The notes below the pieces were generated by a model. That model searched no databases. It was not told the origin of the DNA and saw nothing but the letters and a program-made list of their open reading frames with translations. Made by a program: the position numbers and the translations under genes. Shown here piece by piece: positions 22,893 through 37,600 of a DNA stretch of 64,000 nucleotides (the first letter of the stretch is position 1; every line of letters starts with the position of its first letter). Source of the DNA: Owenia fusiformis (lineage: Eukaryota; Annelida; Polychaeta; Sabellida; Oweniidae); the NCBI GenBank assembly GCA_903813345.2, contig CAIIXF020000007.1:10795730-10859729 (forward strand), given 5' to 3'.

Positions 22893-25800
22893 GGTTGAAA
22901 AGAATAATGTATTTATTTTAAAAATTACTGTACTATTGGTTTCTATGAAAACAAAAATTATTACCTCTTCAGTTTTAAATAAGTTCATGATTTTTCGAAC
23001 AAAATGTCCTTCAAATTAAAGCCCAGACAATTAGGCCTATATATGAAATCGCAAATACAAACTTTTACAAACCTAAGACCGGAATGAGATTTTATATCCA
23101 AAATACCTTTTTGAAATAATTTCCTCCTAATTTGAATGGATCTATTAACACGACATTGTAAGAGTTTTTGTCGTTTTTTTATCAATCATGCAACTAAATC
23201 ATAAATATAAGCCACTTACCACTTTAACGTGTTGCAATATGCGAAGTCTTAACAGGACAAAAATGAATTGCGCCAGCGATGCAATTTATAAGGTAATCTC
23301 CAGCATATTTTTGATTTCCTGGAATTCGATCTTTCAGTCTGTATCGTCATCTAGTCAACAATATCAATGAATGCGGTGACCGTTGAATCGCGTTGATCTA
23401 TGTTTGGTGTATCCGAGTCAGTTCCCGTCTTCAAACTGAACGAATGCAACTCTGTCCGAGTACCTGAACTGAAGTACACACCAGCAACTCGCGCACCTGT
23501 AATGCTACACAACGGACACTCGCGTCACAACACGGAGGAATATCTGTGATACATCTCATTAATGTATTCCCGTGAATATATTTTACTCCTTCGAACTTTA
23601 AACTTGGATCTACTGTCTACCTTTTGCGCGAATTGATATGCACAAGACTAAAAATCTACATATTCAGAAAATAATTTCAGTGAATAATTTCCTCGCCTTT
23701 GTTCTAATAGTCCTCTTGTTGCAAGAGCTGTTTTGATGATTAAGTGTTGCGATTTTGTAAGAAAACAAATGAATGTATTCATTCTTTGAGGTCCATGCTG
23801 TAACGCGGTAGTCCCTTCGTGAAGTGGAAGTAGGTTATAAGAAGTAGGTACACACCTAAAGGTGTAACACGAAATGTAACAGAATTAAATTATAAATTAA
23901 TTTAATTTATCATATTTGAAATCAGATGTTTCAAATGGGTGCCATATACTAAGGTAGTGTACTTCTATCCGTTCAGATACCCTGTTTCTCCTATTACTTG
24001 TGGTGTTGAAACTAAGCTCCTAGAAGATTTAATCATCCATCTTTTCAAATGGCATGCTCTTAATTAAAACAATCCATGTAGGTTCTTAAAAACAATTGGA
24101 TCCATCTACTTGTCTCTCTGGTCATATTCTTCTATCAAGACGTCATTGGATTTACGATAATCATTGCTAATCCCACAACGCTATTGTGAGACAACACGTT
24201 TATAGAGTTTTAGGCCAACACTTGCTAATATTCGTTTCTTATATTAGATTTCTTTTCGGGCAGTTAAAGTATGTTGGTTCGTATGTATCACTTTTTGTAT
24301 CGATATTTTAACCACATGTTTACATATTCAATTGAATTGGTTAGCGCAGAGTGACATTTATCTTATTTTGCCATTTAACTTATTTCATCCTCCTAAGCAG
24401 GTGTACAGAATCCGTACCTCCTTCTTCCCCCTGCGGGTAAAAAGAAGGAATATATTCTGGATTTTGAAGCCCTGTGATCGGAGGATGACTTATTTAACTC
24501 AAAAATTTATGACTAATGTTTACTTTGGCTTGGCCTTATTGAAACAATTACTGGTTATGGGACGGGAAGATTGAAGATGCTGCAATCGTTTAAGTGATGG
24601 GTGATAGTGAAAAAACAAATAATCTCCACGATGGCGAAAGAATAGTAATTATTTAACACCGTTGTCATCGTAGATCTCTTAATTGATTTTTTCCATTCGT
24701 AATCCTTGTTAAATCAAATGAATTATACGTATTATACGCTAACAGTGACGCAGGAGGCCCACATTGAACCTCATGTACTTATATGAGGTGGTACTCATCA
24801 TAATAAAGTTGACTAGAAGTGCGCTTCGCCAAGCTTACAGTAGATTACTGCCAGCTTCCTTGTTTCAAGGGAAAATGGGCCCATTTTAAAAAAAGCCCAT
24901 TTCCTTAAATGTGCCATTATTTTAAACAATGTTATAAGGAGCACACAATTATCATTGGGTAAAACTAGATACTGATTACATACCTCGAGTATGAAACCAA
25001 TCTTTGATTGATAAAATAATTCATGATCAGTATATCTGTATTTCCATACACCATTGAAAGGAGGATCCAACTTCCAATGATAAAATTCATTAAGTCCGGG
25101 CGAAAAGTACACCTTCTAAAATGTCGGAGCCTCAATATGAATCAATGCGTATCAAATACCATATATATTGTCTCGGAATATGAATTTTTCTTTCCATCGG
25201 TATATATCTAAGTAAATACATTGTTCAATTTCTCTCATTTCTCGTAAAGTAGAAACTATTTAAAAGGGGACATCATTTTACTGACCCACTGTGTAGGAAA
25301 ACAAACTATTGTAAAAACTATATACATGTATGCTTGGGTTTTCTCTGATCATAAATTATCTCCATCAATATTCCTCCGTTCTGTTCAATTTCTATATATT
25401 TTGAATGGTTTCCTGGGACAAATCAAAGAGACAACTTAGATGGAGTAGGTTTATTAACAACAATTAGAATGCAAACCTCTCAGCCAAAAATATCCAAAAT
25501 TCTCGTGAATCATTCCAAAATGTCAAATTAACACCCAAGCATTATTCTTTTACAATTCAATCAACTCGAGCATCTTAGCTCATAAATAGAATAAAATTAA
25601 ATGTGTTTTGAGAAAGTAATAAATCAGAGGTATTAAAATACAGTTCTGGAGATATTCGTTTCCACTGGGTGGTGTTGCTCTTGGTTTGTTCCACGGTGTG
25701 TGCAGACAGGCAGAATGCTTTTGATGGATCTCTCTAATTACAGATGCTGTTGCCATGACATTCGCAGTCACCGAACGCTATGTTTGATCCACCAATTGCC

Positions 25801-26397
25801 TCATCAACCTTGTTAACATGGTAACAGCTACACGATCATTCATTTTAATAGAGAATTTCCTTGTATGATTGATCATAGTCAAAACCCATGTTGTTTGGCG
25901 AGGACCCTATTAATATGATTGTTATCCACTTGTTTTCCTTGAATCAACATATATTTTTGACTTAAATATTTCAAGTGATGATGATTTCATTTTTGATGAA
26001 AACGTTTCGTCCCGTCAGAATTTAGAAATTAGCTTGAACGCCAGTCAACAGTGGTGGAAATGCCCCTGCCACCCAACCCAAAACCCAACCCAAAAGAAAT
26101 GAGGGCCACAAAAAATGTTGCGGCAAAAGATAACATTAATCACTTGGTCAACAATTGTTTTTTCCAAGTATACATCATCTTTATGGAAACAAGTATAGGC
26201 ATTTAGATAACAATCCTACATAATGGGCATTATTTAATGTTGGGCCTAATTGAAAAGAACATGGGCTTCAAATCTCTACTTGAAATTGGGCCTCGTCTAT
26301 TTCCTTTTTATAGGCCCATTTTTCCGCGCCATTCCTTCCCTTGATTTCAAGGACTACCACGCCGGTAATCAAATGTCATTGGATGTTCCATTATATA
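22893..26397. other. Intergenic AT-rich stretch
   Basis: The ORFs here (longest 99 codons) show no domain, no conserved motif and no coherent splice partners. Nothing identifiable. Confidence 0.45.
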
Positions 26398-27936
26398 CAG
26401 GGTGGGCCAAAAAAAACCACCCCCCTAGCCAATATTTCTGATAAATATTTTTAACATGCACACCAACAATGATATATCATTTTGAAGATAATTTAATTTG
26501 CAACAAAATGATATATAATAGAACAATTTTCAACAACTCTGGCTCGAGATATAACCATTTATGTGACATGGGGGTCAAAAAACACCTTTTCAATTTTCGT
26601 CAATTTTGCGAACAATTGCCTATTTCTACCAAATTTTAGTAAATTACAACATTGTCATGAGTCTTTCATAATTGGATATTATATATTGTTTTCATTCAGT
26701 TTTTGAACCTTGCATGCTCAATATACATGTGTATGCTTATAAAACTAATTCATTTCTTCTTCAGTCTGTCCAAATATGACTCAATAGACTCACCCCCGGA
26801 CCCAACTTCTGATTTGATTTCTCGCTTAAAACGCGAAAGCCATTGGTATAATTGATGGACCTCTGCAGTAGTACCATCCAGCACCTAATTATTCATTCTT
26901 TCTGTTTGTCTACACCCCTGATGGTCTAGGGATCTCCATAGGCCAACTGTTCTAAATGCACCAAGTACTATACATGTAATCAAAAGGCTATACTCTATAT
27001 CAGTAAGCTAGAATAGTGACATTTGCAATAAAAGGCTACTCAAATCGAGATGACATTTTTCTGAAAGGTAGGTGGTGTCCACTCGGTGTTTCCCAAAAAG
27101 GAAAGACCATACAGGCCCTGTTTTTTGAACCAGGAGCAAAAATATACTCTGAATGTTAATGACATGAGGTGGTAAAAAAGGACTCCTCAAGAATATAAAA
27201 AACATGTGAAAGAAATTTCATTTTCTGATAGAACAGTGCTCCATCACACAGGTCCAATGCTACCCTGGAGTTTTTTGAGATTCGAAATGACACCATCTCT
27301 AGCCCAGAAAAATGGCGTACTGGCAGTCCAGTTGCCAATGATGTTGATTACCATACCTGGGGGCATCTAGAACACTTGGTATTTAAATATACCCAGCCTA
27401 TCAGGGATGTAGAGGAACTAAAAGAAAAAATAACTAGTAGTTGAATGGTACTTCCGCATACATCCATCAATTATGCCATCAACCAATGGCTTCCGCGTCT
27501 TAAGTGAATAATCCAATCAGAGGATGGGTCCGGGGGGTGGGTCTATTGAGCTATTTTTGGACAGACTGAAGAAGAAATAAATTAGTTTTATAAGCGTACA
27601 CATGTATATTGAGCATGTGTGGTTCAAAAACTGAATGAAAACAATATATAATATCCAATTATGAAAGACTCATGACAATGTTGTAATTTACTAAAATTTG
27701 GTAGAAATAGGCAATTGTTTGCAAAATCGACGAAAATTGAAAAGGTGTTTTTTGACCCCCATGTCACATAAATGGTCATATTTCTATATGGGGTTGTTGA
27801 AAATGGTGCTATTATATATCATTTTGTTGCAAATTAAATTATCTTTAATATGATATATCATTGTTGGTGTGATTGTTAAAAAATAAATATTTATCAGGAA
27901 TATTGTCTAGGGGGGTGGTTTTTTTGGCCCACCCTG
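26398..27936 (+). mobile_element. Decayed Tc1/mariner (IS630-type) transposon with ~370-bp TIRs
   Basis: Ends CAGGGTGGGCCAAAAAAAAC and the inverse GTTTTTTTGGCCCACCCTG, flanked by TA (26396-26397, 27937-27938). The inverted arms extend several hundred bases (TGACATGGGGGTCAAAAAAC appears in both). A broken transposase is readable on the plus strand at about 27200-27440: HHTGPM...FLRFEMTPSL, then after a frameshift SPVANDVDYHTWGHLE, a degraded version of the third catalytic-Asp block (SPDLNPxDYxxWG), then PIRDVEELKEKI. Confidence 0.8.
27200..27450 (+). pseudogene. Transposase remnant of the 26.4-kb element
   Basis: Only the C-terminal half of a DDD/E transposase can be traced, in two frames with stops. 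The second catalytic block has become TVLHHTGP where QDGAPxHT is usual. The SPDLNP block reads SPVANDVDYHTWG, so both conserved Asp/Pro residues of SPDLNP are lost. It is dead. The family is inferred from motif order and the downstream PIRDVEELKEKI segment. Confidence 0.65.
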
Positions 27937-27938
27937 TA

Positions 27939-28658
27939 TGATGCTCCATACTCACCAAAGCGAAGTGATTTCCACCCCCCCCCCCCCGGCCCTCCCCTTA
28001 TTAGTTTCGAGATCCGCCACTGCAATTGGCTCTAAAATCCAGGATAACAAAACATATCACAATGTTCTGATGAAAGGATTTGAGATTCATGTTTAGGTAA
28101 ATGTACATGTACCTTGTCAATAGTTTGGTATCTCTTTCGGGAATACTGCTAGTCGTCACCGCTGAAAAGCATCAGATATCCGTAATTTGCACTCCATTGA
28201 TTAGTTTCTGTTTTAAAACGAGGCTGGGTTGCTGGGATAAACTTTCCTCAACTTTTAGATCTATTTCACAAATCATGTGTTACTGTTATTATAAGTTTTA
28301 TCCTATATCAACATTTATCAAAGGTAGGACTTTTCTGATTCTAGCATTACAATAATTATTTAAAATAAGTCGTGAACAGAACTTTTGATTCGTTTCTAAA
28401 CTTATTTTTTGCTTTCAACAAGTTTTTCATGTTTTCAAATCAAAGTTCATAAATTATTTCAGTATTCCATCCCAACCCCCACTCTCTGATTTCAATTCTT
28501 CATTGGCTTAAACTAACATGGTGATTAAATTTTTTTGAAGGGCATCTAGAGGGCATTGTATAAAGCCTGAAAATAGCCATGTTGTCAACTGGAACGAGAC
28601 AGTAACATTCAAATAATCGATTTACAGCCTTCCTTGGTGCAGAAGAAAATACTTCATT
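27939..28658. other. Upstream region of the LRR-RRM gene
   Basis: Contains a run of C around 27977-27990 and no coding signal. ATTTACAG at 28620-28627 is a plausible acceptor 31 nt before the ATG at 28659, so the first non-coding exon and promoter may lie here or further left. Confidence 0.4.
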
Positions 28659-31600
28659 ATGGGATGTGGGAGTAGTACACCAGATACTAATGGTGGTCGA
28701 AAGTCACCATCAAAGCAATCCTCTACAGATTTGACCACACAACGAATGGTTCAATCAAATACTGCAATTAAACAACCATCCCAAGCAAAGGAACATGTGC
28801 AGGAGGATGACACTAATGGTGCAGATGAAGAGAATCAAGTTAACAATGAACACCCAGGGAAAGTTCATACTCAAGATATTGAACCATGTGATTTGGATAT
28901 GTCAAAAAGTGTTGAAGTAAATAAAGTTATTCAAAATGAGGAACCTGATAATGAGCCAAATTCCTGTCAACTGTACAACATGGTTGACCATGCAGATAAT
29001 GCAATATCTAATCAGTCAATTCAAATCAACACAGCTGATGAACCTAGTACAACAGCATATGAACACCCATCATGTGATGATGCTAAACAAAGTGAATCTA
29101 AATCATCAATTGTCAATGAAATTTCTAATATCCATGACTCCTCAAAAACAAATACTGTTGAGCTGAAATCAAATAGAACCATTCTACCCCATCTTCGTTC
29201 ACACGGCTCCTGTCGGTCAATGAACGCAGTGAAGACCGAGCGTGCGAAGATGATTCTACTCCCCATTGATAAAAAACATATCATAAATGACAATTCAAAT
29301 ACACCAACATCACATACCAACTCCAATGACCAGTTGAAACTTGAAAAGGCTGAAGTGCCTGTTGAAGATACTAATACTAAGTCTATTGAACATCTTGACA
29401 AATTAGAAACTACTAGTACTACACCTCCAACAGGAGGATCAGATGCAGAGACTATTATAGTAAATGATACAACTCAAGAGGAACTTAACACAAACCAGTC
29501 AAATGATACAGTTAAAGAGGAACCTAACACAAATGATAACACGAAAGATGAACTTAATACAAATAACTCAAATGATACAACTGAAGAGGACATGAACACA
29601 AACCAGTCAAATGATGCAACTGGCGAGGAATCAAAAACAAATCAGTCAAATGATACAATTAAAGAGGAACTTAACACAATTGATACTACTAAAGATGAAC
29701 TAAACACAAATAACTCAAATGATACTGGAGAGGAACTAAAAGCAATAGCAAAAAGGCAGCAAGATTTTGCCTCTGGAAATAGGTTAATATCAGAGTTAGT
29801 GAATGCTGAAGAATTGCTGAAGCTTGCCAACAAGGATGTGAGAAGACTAACATTATTAAGGGCTCCACCTTACAGACTGAAATTGAAAGATCTGTTGAAG
29901 AAGTTGGAATATTTAACAGTAAGAGGCAATTTAATATTTAAAGGACACAATACACTGTTTCTGTATATGATCAACAAATATATCATTAACTGGGTTCACT
30001 TCATTATCAAAACTTTGCAGATCTATTATAAATAAATTTTATAAACGACTTAGACCAGAAAAATTGTTTATGAGTGTGCCAATTTGATTTTTTAAATTCA
30101 TACTTTTTCTTGGAAGTGACATATTGTTACATCCACCATTTTGGCATTGGCATCTGTAACAATTTGTTTTGCACCCTGATGACATTATGTCATACTGAAA
30201 ATAGATATAATTTAATGTATTACATACCTAGCGAAGCATTTGTATGGAAGTCAATGGGAAAGTTAGCGAGCTATATCCACCGATATTGCCCGATTACCCC
30301 GATATAGCCCGCTTACCTCGTTTTGATATTAGATTTCTTTAATAACCATGATAATATCATGACGTCACGTCATTGATACAAAGTAACCATGGGAACAAAG
30401 GCATGTAATACATCAGTTATGTCACTATGACGTGAAATATGCCTTCGTTCTTGCCCAAATATAGAGCCTCCCAAGGTCGGCCTATATTGGGAGAACTCAG
30501 GCATATTTCACGTCATAGTGACATAACCTCTAAGTATTGTATGTTTCATCTGCATTTTCCAGGAGTTAGACTTGTCTGGTAACAGCATGGGACCACAGGG
30601 CTTTAGGGCTATAATGTTTGCTCTTTGTAACAACTCCACATTGACACACCTCAATATAGCAGGAAATCAGACTGATACAGATAGCGCAGTGAGTTTACTA
30701 TATTCATTCTCCTGAAAATAAGATATAGTAAATTTTGTATATCCAAACATCTTCCTAATCTGAACACCTCTAATCTGAATACCTCTCAACATGAACAGTT
30801 CGCCTTTTTTTAAAATCTATTATAGACTTCCATGATAAAAAAATTAAAAATATGAACACCTGTCATTCAACACAATTGTCTGGTCCCAACAGCATTCAGT
30901 TAATTAACGTTTTGCTACATATATGATACATATTAAGTTCATTAAGATTATTATTCACGGAAACCACGGAAACCCAATTTGTTTGCGACCCACAGAATTA
31001 CGCTCTCATAACAGAACACGGAACAAAGAAAATCTTACCCTTTCACAACTTGTGACCCTTAAAGCTGGACTTCGCTCCGAAACGCAATCTTGGGTTGTTT
31101 CGGGGGTGAACTTTATCATTTTGAGCTTAATGAAAGATTATAGAATGATGAACAAATGGGGCAAATCTTGTGTAGAAATACTTACGATAATAAATGTGTC
31201 ATTTCAAAGATTATTCATTGAATTTGCTTCGATCGGAGCCGGCGATATGATTTTGGAAAGGTTTCTAAATGAAGAACGTGACGTCACTTCCGAATCATAG
31301 CATTCAAAATAAGTAGCGTTTAATTACGTCCACTATTCAAAAAAACACAGTGGTGTAGCGATAGAATCCTCGCTTAGCATGCGGGAGGCCCGGGTTCGAA
31401 TCCCGCATTCGCCTTTTTATTTTTTTAACTAAATGATTGTTCTTTGATATTACGCAGAAAAAAACAATTTTTATTTACATAAACTTTATATTAGAGCTTG
31501 AAAATGTAAAAACAATATATGTCAACATATTGCGTTTTGGATGTGCAGGTTTAAATCACCATAAAACAGCATTTTTCTTTTAATATTTTGCACCAAAAGA

Positions 31601-34600
31601 AGTTCAATCTTTTCACTCCTTCTCATTGAAGAGTTTTGAAGAGCTTTTTGCTACCAAATATACCTAGACAATCAACTTATTTGAATCTAATACACGCAGT
31701 CACTCTGTTCCGCACCGTTCTGAAATTGTTCTGTTCCAAACCAAAATGTTCTGAACTGAACCATTCTTTGTTCTGTGACATAATTTAGGTCGGTGTTATT
31801 AATAAGGGGTGTCTGTAAATCTTGTTTTAAAGTGCAGCTATTCAATACATCCTGTCATAAATCCATGAGTTTTAATTCAGTATCAATTTAATGTATACTT
31901 TTACACTTTTTGTGTCAATGTACATCATAATATCACAGGAAATTGCTGGAAAAAAGGAAATATAAATTCTATGCTCTTTGCCCACTTTTGGGTCACCCTG
32001 TCATCAAATCTATATAATTTGTGAGGCATATTTCAGTAATTAAATCTCAATGCATTAGCTCAGTAAATAAATTCCAATTCTTTACTTCATCACATGCAAT
32101 ATACTATCCTAACTTCTCAACAATTTGTCATTGAGTGAACAGATAAGGATTAATCATTGATTGATATAGTGCACTCTGGGATGTTGCCGACGCTGATAAC
32201 CAGAATAAATAGATAAAAAGTAATGTTCACAGTGACAAATGATAAATGTTAATAATACTGATTACATAAATTCATAAAATATAGAATCTACAGTTATTTG
32301 GTGTCATTTGATTTCTCAACTGTGTCAAACTGTCTCATTAAATGATCTAATAATGTATCATTAAGTTCCAAGTTTTCCCAAATGTCTCATTTGTCTATCT
32401 TTGCATGGTGTATTCAAGTCATAATTTATACCCTAATCCCTGGGACCCAGCAAAGTATTTTTGTATTCCTTCTAGCAATGTCATTTGGTTGTAAAGAAGA
32501 TTGAATTGCAGCCAATGCATTCTAATACTCGTCATATGTCCTGCAACACGAGAGGCTCTGATGTAATAACCTGGAGTTATTGATAAATGAGGTGTTTTCC
32601 GATGCAGCTCCCAGAGTTTAAGGACCTGGGGCTATTATTAAGAATTATTTAGTTCCTGGTGGAAACATTTCAGTGTAATGATAATTTGTAGTAAATCAAA
32701 TGCCTTGTCTAGTTATCCCATCCATTTCATACAAATGCAGATTGCCATATTGATTGGGTCTCAAGATTGTTCTAATTCTAAAAGATGTCTCCATCATCCA
32801 ACATCTATGCCAATAAAGGCAAGTAAGACAACTTTCAAGTCCTTAATTTTGGGCAACTGTTTTCTAACTTATGATATGACATCACATACAACAAGGCAAT
32901 AACTTAGCTTTCCATTGGGTACAAAATGTTCCCATACTATACTATTAAAGTCATAATTTTTATCCTTGGTTACCTTATATGCAATTATTTATGTAATGAT
33001 TTTTCCTCTTTTGTTCCAGGCGTCCATTGGCAAGATGCTGAGCTGCAATAATAGTCTCATGTACCTGGATATATCAGGAAACAGTCTTGGTAAAGACTTC
33101 CTTTCAAGATCTGTGGCATCTGGCTTGAAGGTGAACACCTCACTCCAAGTCTTCAAGTAAGTATTCCCACATACAATAAAACCTGTATAAGTGGAACATC
33201 TTTGGTACCTCTGTAAAGTGTTCCACTTGGGAAGTGTTTCAATTAGAGAGGTTCATTTTACAATAGTCAGTTATCCTGGGATTCGGAAGAGTGTTCCATT
33301 TACAAATGGATTCCACTAAAGAGGTGGTTTTACTTTACAGGTTTTACTGAGTTAGATAAAGGCCTGGGTTTAAATATCAGTGTGTTGTTTTTTCATGAAG
33401 CTAATTTTAGGAGAAGGAGGGGGAGGTTAGTTTCATTTACCCTTTGCATTAGTTTGACTTTGTCTTTACCTCTAGAAACAGAGCCTGATTTGTGTTAGTT
33501 TGTGACTAGTCTCAGGGCTCATGTTAAGTTTTCTTCAATAAACCATCACATTCATCTCTGAGCCTCTTTTGATTTCAGGCTACAAAGTTGTGGGAGTTCG
33601 GACTTGACAGCTATGCTTGAGTCATTGGTGGAGAATACATCACTTCAACATCTGGATATCAGTAGCAATGCATTGGTAGATGGTACAAAATCTGGCAGAC
33701 TCATTGCTGAAATCATACTGGTAAATACTCTTTGCAATAGTTTGAATTCATTCGACTAAAAGAGAGTTAGTTCTTGGCTTTGGGGCAAGAAGTAAAAGTA
33801 AAAGTCTTTTTTTTATTAGAATGTGCAAGCTAGAATGAAGAAAACAGCTTCAACAAGAATGTTTCTATATAGTTTATTGATTTTATAAGATCATACCAAT
33901 CAAGTGCAGTTCTAAAGATGAACACATATATAATTTATAGTATATTTTCACATAGAGCAAAGCCAGCAGGTTGTGTACCTTAGAGATGAGGAGCTGTGGG
34001 ATAACAGCTGAGGGGATGTCACATATAGGAGAGGCCCTGAAACATAATGAAACACTTTCTCTAGTCAATATGGGCAGTAATCAGGTATGGACTTGAATTA
34101 TATGTGGATATATTCTAGTTTAGTTTAAATAATGAACACATTTTAATTGGGACAGATTACATTATTCATTACAACATTAGAGAATGTTACATAAAACAAC
34201 TGATTAGGCATTCATTATATCTGTTAAGTTACATTATACTATTAAAATTATGAAGATATAGGGGATTTATTTTAATACTGCAGGGTTCTAGTTTAGCATC
34301 ATTGATGGATACTCTCTGTGTTTGCTTGGAGCATTCAAAGTTGCAGACAGTTCACCTTGATGACATGAAATGTACTGATGCATCACCATGGAAACCAGGT
34401 ATAAAGATAACAATTATAACTATTAAATATCAAATAAAAGTTTTGATTTTTACTTTTCTTGAATCATTACCAATTGCTACCTTTTATCACAATGCTATAT
34501 TGTGTTTGTCTTGTGTTCATAGCCAGGTCCCACAAATACATGTACATTAAAATATACATTACTTCCCCTTCTGTTTCAAAAAGGACAAAAACACACTGAA

Positions 34601-37600
34601 AAAAAATGTGCCCTGAGTTAACTGGTCATCTATTATTCCAAGCTCAACATTCAAAGATATGCTGATGTACACATCAATATAATCGAAAAATATATTTCAG
34701 TTTCAGAAAAATGTTCAGGTTTGAGCTGTGTAGAAACATTGGGTTTATCAAACTGTGGCCTCAATGATGACGTCATGAAAACATTCTCCACGTGGATGGG
34801 AAACAGCTTATCTAAACTACGAGAGCTGAACTTATCAAATAATCCAGAACTCACAGAAACTTCATTGGCATCATGGAGAGCTACAGGTCTGTACTTTTCA
34901 AATTTTGTACACTGTAGTTATGATATTGAGACTTATCATTTGAGTCATAAAATGCAAAAATACAAATACTGTTCTACTAGTATAGTTACAAAAACATGTA
35001 AATTCATGTACTTTAGTGTTTAACTTTTAGGAACATCTCTTGAGAAGTTACAATGGGGTCTAAATAATGGTGCCAAAATTCAACCAATCCTTGAATCATC
35101 ATTTACAAAATTAAAAGAATTAAACATTCGTAAGTGCAAGATGTCGCCACTTGATGTCTCCACCTTGACACCTATAGTTCGAGGAGAGAAGATACAGATG
35201 CTGAATCTCGATGGGATAAAACTTTCTGGAAGTGATGCTTTATCTGCCTTATTAGGTAATTAAATTCATGTAGCTTATCTCCCACATTGCTGTAGCTTAG
35301 CTTGATACTGATTGAATTTAACTACATGAAGAACATAAAAGACTAGTACACACGTAGGTTTTATAGTGTAGTATAGGAACCTGTTCTCATTATCAAATTA
35401 CATGTAATCAATGCTAGAATATATCAGCAACTTAATGAAAAGATTGAAGTTGTCTCTGAAGAACTAATTCAGGACAGAGGAGGTTTTGTACAGCCACTAA
35501 TCATCAAACGTGATAAAACAAAAGTGTGGTGCTTACTACTATTCGGCTTGCCTCAAGCCTTTGTATCAATCTCCTTTGCCCACCCCTACACAATCTACAC
35601 TTCACTTCCACTGATGGGAGATGTGGTCCATAGGCTTGATGCAAGACTACCATTATTACTGTATAGAAAGATTTGTTACACTAATCCCTGTTCATGTTAA
35701 ACTAGGGAAAGGATGTAATCTTCATTCTCTCAGCCTAGCAGGATGTGCCCTGAATGACAATGACCTTGCCCCTGTCTCCCATGCATTGAAATCTGGTGTC
35801 CCCTTATTCACCATCAAGATGTCAGCCAATAGGATCTCAGATGTTGGTGTAATCCTGCTGGTGGAAGGCTTGAAGACTTCTCAGAGTCAAACACTGGAAT
35901 TGTTAGACTTGGCAAATAATAAAGTAAGTTATTTATCTGTACAAATAATTTATCTAAATAATCATTTATTGTATGTATTTAATTGTTATCTGTGCAGGAT
36001 TATGATCCTCTCCAAAACTAGCATATATTAATTCACACAAATGCCATATTATGTCACCACCAAAAGTGGTGACATATTGTTATGGTCTCCGTTTTTTTGC
36101 GACGGTGGTTGGTGGTTGGCGTCCGGCGGTTGGTGGTTGGAGGTTGGCGTCCGGCGTCTGTAACAATCTCTTACAACTTCCTATAACTTAACAAATACTG
36201 TTTAGACTGACTTCAATTTTTTCTAAATCATCTACATGTTCTCAGAAGTTCAAATCTGACTTTAGATTTGACATTTGACCTTCAATGACCTTCTCAAGGT
36301 CAAAAAGGTCTTTTTTCAACTTGCTTCACATTGACTAAATTTTTTTTCAAAATCATCTACATGTTCTCAGAAATTCAAATCTGACTTTAGATTTGACATT
36401 TGACCTTCAAATCTGACTTTAGATTTGACATTTGACCTTCAATGACCTTCTCAAGGTCAAAAAAGGTCAAAAAGGTCTGTTTTCAACTTGCTTCAAATTG
36501 ACTAAATTTTTTTTCAAAATCATCTACGTGTTCTCAGAAATTCAAATCTGACTTAAGATTTGACATTTGACCTTCAATGACCTTCTCAAGGTCAAAAAAG
36601 GTCAAAAAGGTCTGTTTTCAACTTGCTTCAAATTGACTAAAAAAAATTTCAAAATCATCTACGGGTTCTCAGAAATTCAAATCTGACTTTAGATTTGACT
36701 TAAGATTTGACATTTGACCTTCAATGACCTTCTCAAAGTCAAAAAAGGTCAAAAAGGTCTTTTTTCAACTTGCTTCAAATTGACTAAATTTTTTTTTCAA
36801 AATCATCTACATGTTCTCAGAAATTCAAATCTGACTTTAGATTTGACATTTGACCTTCAATGACCTTCTCAATGTCAAAAAAGGTCATAAAGGTATTTTT
36901 TCATCTTGCTTCAAATTGACTAATTTTTTTTTCAAAATCATCTACATGTTCTCAGAAATTCAAATATGACTTTAGATTTGACTTTAGATTTGACATTTGA
37001 CCTTCAATGACCTTCTCAAGGTTTAATGACCTTCTCAAGGTCAAAAAAGGTCAAAAAGGTCTGTTTTCAACTTGCTTTAAATTGACCAAATTGTTTTAGG
37101 TGGTGACATTTTGTCATGTTAATGCCTTGTTTTATGTTTCAATTGTATATGTAGATAGAAGATGATGGTTGCGTTCAGTTAGCGGAGTTCTTCAAATCCC
37201 AATCTCAGTGTAAGATACACACCCTGCTACTCAACAGTAATGCTATAGGTGAGTCAATATATACATGCATTTACTGGGACATAATAAACAAATACTGGAT
37301 GACCATGAGATGACCTCATGGTCATCCAGTATTTATTTTTTATGCACCTCCCTTGGTTAATATTATGTCACCACCAAAAGTGGTGACATATTGTTATGGT
37401 CTCCGTTTTTATGTCACCACCAAAAGTGGTGACATATTGTTATGGTCTCTGTTTTTTTGCGACGGCGGTTGGTGGTTGGCGTCCGGCGGTTGGAGGTTGG
37501 CGTCCGGCGTCTGTAACAATTTCTTACAACTTCCTATAACTTAACAAATACTGTTTAGACTGACTTCAATTTTTTTCTAAATCATCTACTTGTTCTCAGA

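Noticed and set aside
24332-24574. 80-codon frame on the plus strand
   Set aside because: No motif, no neighbours, and composition like surrounding non-coding DNA.
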